Positions 29,065 to 34,950 of a stretch of 34,950 nt of DNA are shown here, piece by piece; within the stretch, counting starts at the first letter, position 1, and the number at the start of each line of letters is the position of its first letter. The notes under the pieces were generated by a model. That model was given only the letters and a program-made list of their open reading frames with translations. It did no database searches and was not told the origin of the DNA. Origin of the DNA: a virus. The stretch lies in the IMG/VR virus record IMGVR_UViG_3300028399_000021, positions 1 through 34,950 of that record; one strand, given 5' to 3'. The translations under genes were made by a program, and so were the position numbers.

Positions 29065-30504
29065 TCAGAAGGTCGGGGCGACCAGACCGGTACCGGAGAT
29101 CACCGACACCGCCGACGCGTACCGTTCGGCCGTGAATGCCGAGTAGCCGTACACGACCAGCTTGACGGTCAGGTTGCCGCCGGACGTCTCCTCGAACCGG
29201 AGCTCGCGGGGCATCCCGTCGCCTTCCTCCCACAGGATCGGGTCGGTGCGTCGCAGCACGATGATCCGGTCCTCGTCGGTGCCGGCCCCCAGGTTGGTGG
29301 GGATGTTGGCGTCGACGAGGACGGGCAACCCCTGCAGGGTGCCGACCAGCTGCCCCTCACCGAAGTTCGAGGCGGCGTCGCCCATCGCGTTGACCGCGGC
29401 GGACGGGTCGTTGACGATCAGCGGCCGGTTCTGGCCGTCGAGCGCCGCGACGAACCACGCCCACCGTCTGGGATGCATGACGATCAGGTTCGCCGACATC
29501 TTCCGGTTGGTCGCGACCTGCTGGATGGCGTCGGCGAGTTTCGGCCACGCCTCCGCCACCGTCGGGGTCGTGTCGGTGTAGGTGACCGAGTTGATGCCGG
29601 TCGCCTGCAGCACACCCTTGTGGGTGCCGGAGGTTCCGGCCCCGTTGATGGCGTCGGCGTCGACCGACTCGGCGTAGGCGCCGACCAGATCGGCGTAGAG
29701 GAGCCGGTCGATGCCGGGCGTGCCACGTTCGAGCGACTGACGGGACACGTCCTGCTGCCCGGCGTAGGTGCGGACCGAGACGGACAGGTCGTTGTCGTAG
29801 TCGATGTTCGTCTCCGACACGGCGGCGTTCTCGGTCGCCTGTGCGGCGACGGAGACGCCGGTCTGCCCGCGGGGCACGACGAGGGTCATCCCTTCGTCGG
29901 GCAGCGGCTCCCGGCGGACGGCGTTCAGGAACGCCCGGCCGTTGCGGAGCACCGGAGCGAACTCGTCGACCAGGTACTGGGGGACGACCAGGCCGCCGAA
30001 CAGGGCGGTGCCGACTGCCCGCGACTCGCCGCCGTCCCGGAGTTCGTAGCCGAGCTCCGACATCTCCCGCTGGTGGCGGCGGAGCCGCTCCGCAGCTTCG
30101 AAGTCGTGGGAGCCGCGGGCTCCGAACGCCCGGTAGGCGTCAGCGAAGAACGAATGCGGCCCGCCGTCCCGGTAGGTGGACGGTTCGGTCACCTGGATGG
30201 GCGGCTGCCGCCGCTCCCCCGGGTTGGAACCTTCGAACCGGCGGGCAGCCTCCTCGGCTGCCTTCCGACGCCGTTCGTCCTCCTCGAGCTCGTCGATGCG
30301 GGCACGCACCTCGTCGACGTCGCTGTCGATGGCACGGACCCGTTCGCGGATCTCTCGGAGCTTGGCCTCTTCCTCGTCGGTGAGGGCGCCGTCGCCACGC
30401 TCCTCGGCGGCGGCGATGATCTGGTCGAGCTCGGCCTGACGGCGGGCCCGCTCCTCGAGCGCGGCCTTCACCTTGGCGCGGAGCTCTTCGATGAGCTTCG
30501 TCAT
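29065..30504 (-). CDS. HK97-fold major capsid protein
   Basis: 479 residues from ATG 30504, with AGGAGGA 7 bases upstream; 121 bp of spacer separates it from the protease gene. Residues 1-~95 are a charged coiled coil, the delta (scaffold) domain removed by the protease. The shell domain follows (GLVVPQYLVDEFAPVLRNG, SVRTYAGQQDVSRQSLERG, ANLIVMHPRRWAWFVAALDG), with a YGYSAFTAERYAS end typical of actinophage capsids. Confidence 0.94.
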   Translation of the reverse strand: MTKLIEELRAKVKAALEERARRQAELDQIIAAAEERGDGALTDEEEAKLREIRERVRAIDSDVDEVRARIDELEEDERRRKAAEEAARRFEGSNPGERRQPPIQVTEPSTYRDGGPHSFFADAYRAFGARGSHDFEAAERLRRHQREMSELGYELRDGGESRAVGTALFGGLVVPQYLVDEFAPVLRNGRAFLNAVRREPLPDEGMTLVVPRGQTGVSVAAQATENAAVSETNIDYDNDLSVSVRTYAGQQDVSRQSLERGTPGIDRLLYADLVGAYAESVDADAINGAGTSGTHKGVLQATGINSVTYTDTTPTVAEAWPKLADAIQQVATNRKMSANLIVMHPRRWAWFVAALDGQNRPLIVNDPSAAVNAMGDAASNFGEGQLVGTLQGLPVLVDANIPTNLGAGTDEDRIIVLRRTDPILWEEGDGMPRELRFEETSGGNLTVKLVVYGYSAFTAERYASAVSVISGTGLVAPTF

Positions 30505-30625
30505 GTGAGCTTCCTCCTGGTCGATGGTGGTGGGCCCAGGTGGATCGGCCGGGTGTCCGACAGGTGCCTGGTGGGCGGCGTGTCGGACGGCGCGGCGTCC
30601 GGCGTGAGCGGTGTGTGTGGTGTGA

Positions 30626-31324
30626 TCAGGCCCGGAGCGATTCGGCGATCGCCCGGGCGAGATCGAGAGACATTCGCGGCTGTGCCGGTTCGGTCGGACC
30701 GTCGACGGCGCGGAGTTGGGCGACGGTCGCCGGGTTGGCGGGGAACGTGACGACGGAGACGTCGAACAGCTGCACTTCCCGGATGATCCGTTCGGTGAAG
30801 TCGTCGTTCCATTCCGACCGGGTGGCCCGGAACGCGAAGGACATCTGGTCGATGTCTCCCCTCTGCATGGCGACGACGAGCGTCTGGACGTCGGGGGACC
30901 GCATGTCGATCCCGTCGGGGGTGACGACATGCAGACCGACGTCGTCGGATGACAGAACGAGCGTCTTCGAGTCGGTGCGGGCGAGCGGGATGCCGGTGTG
31001 GTTGACGAGCAGCCGCACGTCGTCCCGTTCGGCGATCGACTTGGTGGCGGCGCCTTCGGCGACCATCTCCCGCCAGCCGATCGGAGGCCCGCCGAACACG
31101 TCATACCAGGTGTTCCAGACCGTCGCGTAGCCTTCGAGGATCGGGTCGCCGTCGTCGGTCTGCCGCAGTTCGACAGGCCGGGTGCGTTCCTCGACCCGTT
31201 TCTGGACGCCACGGTCGACAACGATGGCGTCGAACCCGGCGAGCGGCTCGGTGAGTGTCTCGGCCCCGAAGCTGTCGGCGAGACGGTCGAGGACGGCGGC
31301 GGGGAGGTTACGGAGGTCACGCAT
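30626..31324 (-). CDS. HK97-family prohead protease
   Basis: 232 residues. The catalytic His is in LLVNHTGIPLART (H109) and the Ser in DQMSFAF (S162). VQLFDVSVVTFPANP (about 186-200) is the conserved end of the family core. The N-terminal GFDAIVVDRG region is an extension. It cuts the capsid delta domain during maturation. Lies 3 bp after the portal stop. Confidence 0.93.
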   Translation of the reverse strand: MRDLRNLPAAVLDRLADSFGAETLTEPLAGFDAIVVDRGVQKRVEERTRPVELRQTDDGDPILEGYATVWNTWYDVFGGPPIGWREMVAEGAATKSIAERDDVRLLVNHTGIPLARTDSKTLVLSSDDVGLHVVTPDGIDMRSPDVQTLVVAMQRGDIDQMSFAFRATRSEWNDDFTERIIREVQLFDVSVVTFPANPATVAQLRAVDGPTEPAQPRMSLDLARAIAESLRA

Positions 31325-31327
31325 CGG

Positions 31328-32503
31328 TCACTCCTCTGGCTGCGGTTTGGTCGTTTTCGGCGGCCAGTTGTACCGGTCGCCTTCCGGTCCGATCGGGTCC
31401 AGGTCGATGAGGTCACGTTCCTCGTTGACGGAGGTCAGGCCGGCAGCGAGACGCATCGTCTGCACCTCGGTGCGGGTCCTCAGGTCGGGACGGATCGTCG
31501 CGTCGACGTTGAACTTGACGAACTGGCCGCGGGGGACGAGCCCGGTGAGGAACTCCTCCAACAGCACCACCCACTGGTGGACGGGGTAGACGAGCCGTTC
31601 GATCTGCCGCTGTTCGACGTTCGCGTACGTGTTGGAGTCGCCGGTTTTGAACCCGATGTCCTCCGGGCGGAGCCCGAAGATCGTCGCGATCAGCGCGCCA
31701 TTCGCCTGAATCGTCTCGAGGAACTGCGACTCCTCGGGGGAGATCTGCACCTGCTGCCATTTCCAGCCGCCGGTCAGCACCGCCGGCTCGCGGGTCCCGA
31801 AGATCGCCTCCATCCACCGCTGCTTGACGGTGCGGGCTTTCGACCCGTCCGGGTCGTTCATCACCTGGTCGTTGGACAGGATCCCGGACGGGTGGGCGCC
31901 GTCACCGAACCAGCGGGCACCGAACTCGCCGGCGGCGAGACCGACGCCGATCACCTCCGCGGCGTAGGCGATCGGTGAGAGACCGACCGGCGACCCGGGG
32001 AACAGGTAGGCGGCGAGGTGGAGGTAGTCGTCCGGCGCCAGGTCGGATCCGTTCCAGCGGACCCTCAGCCTGCCGAGCTTGCCTTCACGTGACACCGTCA
32101 CTTCGTCCGGGTGGAGCACCTCGACCTGGGTGGGGAATCCGAGCCGTCCGTCACGGTCGAGGACGAGACCCCACATGTTCCCCCGGGTGAGCAGCGACAG
32201 CAGGATCTGACGGACCCAGCCGGTCGCCGGCACCTGCGGGTTGGGGCGGACCAGCAGCGGCGGCTTGGCTACTGGTCTGGCCCGGTCCCCGACCCGGCGG
32301 TACACGTCGATCGGATACTTCGAGATGGTCTCGGCGATCAGGTTGATCGACGCCCAGACTGCGGCGAGACGCATCGCCCGGTCCAACGTGACCGGCTGGC
32401 CGGCCTTCGACGACAGCAGCCTGCGGCGGGACAGCTCGTCGACCACCTCCTGGCCGGACAGGCGCCGTTCGGTGCGGGCGAACGCCGACCGGATGATGCT
32501 CAT
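31328..32503 (-). CDS. HK97-family portal protein
   Basis: 391 residues; ATG 32503 overlaps the small membrane gene stop (ATGA). Family blocks: AVWASINLIAETISKYPIDV (about 49-68), NPQVPATGWVRQILLSLLTR, and IFGLRPEDIGFKTGDSNTYA near 277-296. It forms the dodecameric DNA channel at one capsid vertex and docks the terminase. Confidence 0.95.
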   Translation of the reverse strand: MSIIRSAFARTERRLSGQEVVDELSRRRLLSSKAGQPVTLDRAMRLAAVWASINLIAETISKYPIDVYRRVGDRARPVAKPPLLVRPNPQVPATGWVRQILLSLLTRGNMWGLVLDRDGRLGFPTQVEVLHPDEVTVSREGKLGRLRVRWNGSDLAPDDYLHLAAYLFPGSPVGLSPIAYAAEVIGVGLAAGEFGARWFGDGAHPSGILSNDQVMNDPDGSKARTVKQRWMEAIFGTREPAVLTGGWKWQQVQISPEESQFLETIQANGALIATIFGLRPEDIGFKTGDSNTYANVEQRQIERLVYPVHQWVVLLEEFLTGLVPRGQFVKFNVDATIRPDLRTRTEVQTMRLAAGLTSVNEERDLIDLDPIGPEGDRYNWPPKTTKPQPEE

Positions 32504-32670
32504 CGGCGGGCCCGTCCGTCCGGGTCGAGACCCTCACCGACGACGACCAGCGCCGCCCCGGCAGCAACCCAAGCCGCTGCCGTGCCGAGCCACAGACCTA
32601 CACCGACGACGATCGACGCCAGACCGGCAACGACGAACAGTTTCCCCAGCGGACCGGACAGTCGCGGCAT
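32500..32670 (-). CDS. 56-aa two-span membrane protein
   Basis: ATG 32670 with AGGAGG 4 bases upstream; the stop overlaps the portal start. Two hydrophobic spans (about 11-28 and 30-45) end in a charged tail (GEGLDPDGRARR). A membrane protein between terminase and portal genes is uncommon but known. It may be a lysis or superinfection factor; unknown. Confidence 0.7.
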   Translation of the reverse strand: MPRLSGPLGKLFVVAGLASIVVGVGLWLGTAAAWVAAGAALVVVGEGLDPDGRARR

Positions 32671-32678
32671 GGATCCTC

Positions 32679-34313
32679 CTACCAGATCTCGGCCAACAGG
32701 TCGGCGGGCCGGCCGTTGAGGGCGTGCCAGCGGGCCCGGTGGGCAGCGACCACGGCGGCGACGGCGGCGTCGATCTTGTGCGGCGAGTCGGGTTTGTCCT
32801 TCGTCACGACCTGGTAGCCGCGTCGGCTCACCGGCACACAGTTCCCGAGATGGCGGGCGACCACGTCAGATCCGTCGTGGCTGATGTCGCCGTCGGCCAC
32901 CGCCTGGGAGAACTCGTCACAGGCCGGCCCCATCCGCGACGGCTGGTTCGTGTCGAACCGGACGACGACATCCCAACGAGACTCCCACTCCTCGATCTCC
33001 CGATGCCAACCTGGCGGGTCCACAGCCAACTCGGCGACCCGCCAACGGGCCATCGCCGCCGACAACACCTCCTCCACCTCGAGGCGTGGCGTCCGCCAGT
33101 CGGTCTGGCCGGGCGGCCTCTCCCACACCTCCACGACGAACACATACGGCTCCGCCGCCACCGTGGCCCCCACCAGAGCGGTCGAATCCCGGCTGTAGGA
33201 GCCGTCGAACGCCAACACCACCTCGGTGCCTTCCGCCGGCCATCCCGGATGCCCCGGGATCACGTTCGGAAGGACGTCTACACGCCGGGCCGGCCAGACG
33301 GCGACGACCGGATGCCACTTCGTGGACGAACGTCGCGGCTGGTTCAGCCAGTAGCGGCGCCACTCGTTCTCCGACCCGTCCCGGAGCGCCTTCGCCCCAT
33401 CAGAGACGATCGTCGCGATGTCAGCCCACGCCGCCGCATCACCGGAAGCCTCCAACACCGCCGCCTCACGTTCGTCCGCCTTGCCGATGTTCCACGACTC
33501 GGACGCCTGACGATGATCGAAGTACAGGTCGGAGACGTCCACCTGGCCCCGCATCGTCGCCAACGCCAACTCGTGGGCCTCCTCCGCGACCGACCCTTCC
33601 CCCGGCCCGTACATCGTCGTCGTCTCCAAACTCCACGGGTCGGCCATCCGACGCTTCGGGACATTCCGCAGCATCGTCTGATGCGTCTGCCTCAGCCGCG
33701 GCGACGTGAACAGATGCGTCTCGTCGAAGTGCTGAAAGGACGTCCGGGCGCCATCCCGAGCGGACGGTGACGACGCCAACGCCTGGATCTTCCCCGGCGC
33801 CCTCTTGTGGAGGATCCGGTCGAGCCCGACGTCGTAGTCGTCGACCAGCCCACACGAGTCCTGGGTGAGGATCGAGTACACGGCGCCGTAGGCGAGGTCG
33901 TCGGTCTGCTCCTCGGTGACCGCAACCATCGGGATGTACGGGTCCGTCACCGGCCGGCCCACCGGCGCCCACCCGTCCGGACCCTTCCGCCACCCGTCGC
34001 AGCGGACCGGCGCCGTCGGATCCATCTCGGCGATCGCCAGCCACGCCGCCAACTCCGTCTTCCGGCAGCCCTTCCGCCGAGAGTACACCACCCGCTTGAA
34101 CCGGCGCCGCCCAGCCATCTCATGGCCACGGGGATACACCTCGTAGGCCCGCCAGATGAACGCCCGCTCCTCGTCCGTCAACGTCACCCGCTCACCCAAC
34201 ACGTCGCCAGGCCCGTGCACCAGACACGCCTCGATCCACGCACACACCTCAGGCCCCAACGTCGGCCACGGCTCCTCCTCGAGGGCAGGCACGATCAACC
34301 GGCTGCCGCTCAT
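32679..34313 (-). CDS. terL: Terminase large subunit
   Basis: 544 residues, ATGA overlap with terS. The ATPase has a Walker A variant SRRKGCRKTE (about 78-87) and Walker B FQHFDETHLF (D197/E198). The RNase H-like nuclease has D370 (LAFDGSYSRDST), D432 (LAVDPPGW) and D515 (HKIDAAVAAV). It packages and cuts the concatemer. All catalytic residues appear intact. Confidence 0.95.
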   Translation of the reverse strand: MSGSRLIVPALEEEPWPTLGPEVCAWIEACLVHGPGDVLGERVTLTDEERAFIWRAYEVYPRGHEMAGRRRFKRVVYSRRKGCRKTELAAWLAIAEMDPTAPVRCDGWRKGPDGWAPVGRPVTDPYIPMVAVTEEQTDDLAYGAVYSILTQDSCGLVDDYDVGLDRILHKRAPGKIQALASSPSARDGARTSFQHFDETHLFTSPRLRQTHQTMLRNVPKRRMADPWSLETTTMYGPGEGSVAEEAHELALATMRGQVDVSDLYFDHRQASESWNIGKADEREAAVLEASGDAAAWADIATIVSDGAKALRDGSENEWRRYWLNQPRRSSTKWHPVVAVWPARRVDVLPNVIPGHPGWPAEGTEVVLAFDGSYSRDSTALVGATVAAEPYVFVVEVWERPPGQTDWRTPRLEVEEVLSAAMARWRVAELAVDPPGWHREIEEWESRWDVVVRFDTNQPSRMGPACDEFSQAVADGDISHDGSDVVARHLGNCVPVSRRGYQVVTKDKPDSPHKIDAAVAAVVAAHRARWHALNGRPADLLAEIW

Positions 34314-34774
34314 CGCTGCGTACGGCGAGGATCCACCGACCGATCCGGCAACTCCCGCACCACCGCCAAATCGGCAGCCTCCACGCCGCCGTCAGGCAGC
34401 CGCCAGCGGAGATCACGGCGGCCCTTCTCCGTCAACCCCAACGAATCCAACAGGTGCCGCAGCTCCGTCTGCATCGACGCGAACCCGTTGAAGAACTCAC
34501 CGGACGTCAACGCCCTCGTCACACGATCCAACATCACGATCGCCCGCACCAGCGTCGGCCAGTCCGTCTCCCGCCACATGTGCGCCATCGGCGACGACCA
34601 CCACGCCGCCCACGTCCGCCGCGTCGACGCCGACAACCCACCCTTCACCCGCGGCAACGACGGCTTCCCACCCTCATACCGCTCCGACGGCAACGTCACC
34701 CACTCGCCACGCGCAGGCGCATTCGCCCGCCTCCTCTGCGACGGCGGCTTCGGAGCAGGACCACGACCAGCCAT
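34310..34774 (-). CDS. terS: Terminase small subunit
   Basis: 154 residues from ATG 34774, with GGAGG 9 bases upstream; an in-frame start at 34795 has no such site. It begins AGRGPAPKPPSQRRRANAP, then GEWVTLPS, and has RRTWAAWWSSPMAHMWRETD, the pattern of actinophage small terminases. It recognises the packaging site and loads TerL. Confidence 0.9.
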   Translation of the reverse strand: MAGRGPAPKPPSQRRRANAPARGEWVTLPSERYEGGKPSLPRVKGGLSASTRRTWAAWWSSPMAHMWRETDWPTLVRAIVMLDRVTRALTSGEFFNGFASMQTELRHLLDSLGLTEKGRRDLRWRLPDGGVEAADLAVVRELPDRSVDPRRTQR

Positions 34775-34883
34775 CAAACACACCTCCAACGACACCCAGC
34801 CGCTTGAACCCCAGACCGGTAGCCGAAAAAGTTGAGGTGAGTGGGTCGCGACTGGGCGGCTGTTGTGAGAAAAATCGGGGTTG

Positions 34884-34950
34884 TTATCGGTCTCGGCGGG
34901 CGGAGTTGGCGGAGCGGCAGAGGATGCGCCATCCGTCGGTGAGGGTGCCG
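34884..34950 (-). CDS. HNH-like protein, C-terminal fragment
   Basis: The last 21 codons of a gene cut by the right edge: GTLTDGWRILCRSANSARRD, ending at a TAA. LCRSANSA matches the final helix of HNH nucleases, with the second metal Cys replaced by Ala. Many actinophages place an HNH gene just before terS, where it aids packaging. The 109 bases to terS hold no other gene and may include cos. Joined to base 1 the frame stays open. Confidence 0.5.
   Translation of the reverse strand, partial: GTLTDGWRILCRSANSARRDR

Noticed and set aside
30505-30625. Small gene or regulator in the protease-capsid spacer
   Set aside because: No ORF with a ribosome site. Only a weak 7-bp inverted repeat with a 20-base loop is present.
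29032-30750. 572-codon plus-strand ORF opposite the capsid gene
   Set aside because: Antisense shadow. The capsid protein in the minus frame is clear.

Overview
This window looks like an essentially complete genome of a temperate, long-tailed (siphovirus-type) phage of a high-GC actinobacterium. The host call rests on a phage-borne WhiB regulator, high G+C, frequent GTG starts, and actinophage-style terminase, capsid and tail proteins. Nearly all genes lie on the minus strand and overlap by ATGA, GTGA or TGATG junctions. The exception is a plus-strand lysogeny block at 9.9-12.4 kb. The two window ends join in frame into one small HNH-like ORF, so the contig may be circular or circularly permuted.

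Late region, read right to left on the minus strand: HNH-like fragment (34.9 kb), small and large terminase, a 56-aa membrane protein, HK97-type portal, prohead protease and major capsid protein. Next come three small virion-type proteins, a 633-aa protein with thirteen ~20-residue repeats, connectors, major tail protein, gp10-like protein, tail chaperone, tape measure and two minor tail proteins. A small tail-region gene, apparently frameshifted at a C5 run, ends this block. After the cassette described below come an amidase endolysin and a cluster of tiny membrane and zinc-ribbon/holin genes ending at 12.5 kb in a strong hairpin.

The most striking feature sits between the last tail gene and the endolysin (14358-17846): a five-gene operon csf1 - cas11 - csf2(cas7) - csf3(cas5) - cysH. 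This is the canonical gene order of a type IV-B CRISPR-Cas system. It has no CRISPR array, cas6, adaptation genes or dinG. It lies in the same orientation as the late genes, only 15 bp from the endolysin start, and its G+C is somewhat lower than most flanking phage DNA. A phage-borne IV-B effector in the late operon is unusual, and its function is not known.

Lysogeny and control: a Cro-like gene (9592-9828, leftward) and an XRE repressor (9941-10249, rightward) diverge from a 112-bp control region. A 10-bp inverted repeat there overlaps both predicted -10 boxes. A tyrosine integrase, a 40-aa membrane peptide and a separately promoted two-gene unit (11447-12432, with a C-terminal excisionase-like helix-turn-helix) follow.

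Early region (9828 down to 114, leftward): about 26 tightly packed genes. They include many small CxxC proteins, a WhiB protein, a YqaJ-type exonuclease with a RecT annealase, a RusA-like resolvase, a winged-helix protein and a RepA-like ATPase. Downstream of the ATPase is an iteron array (10 copies of TGATGC and a duplicated 27-bp element) that is a good candidate replication origin.
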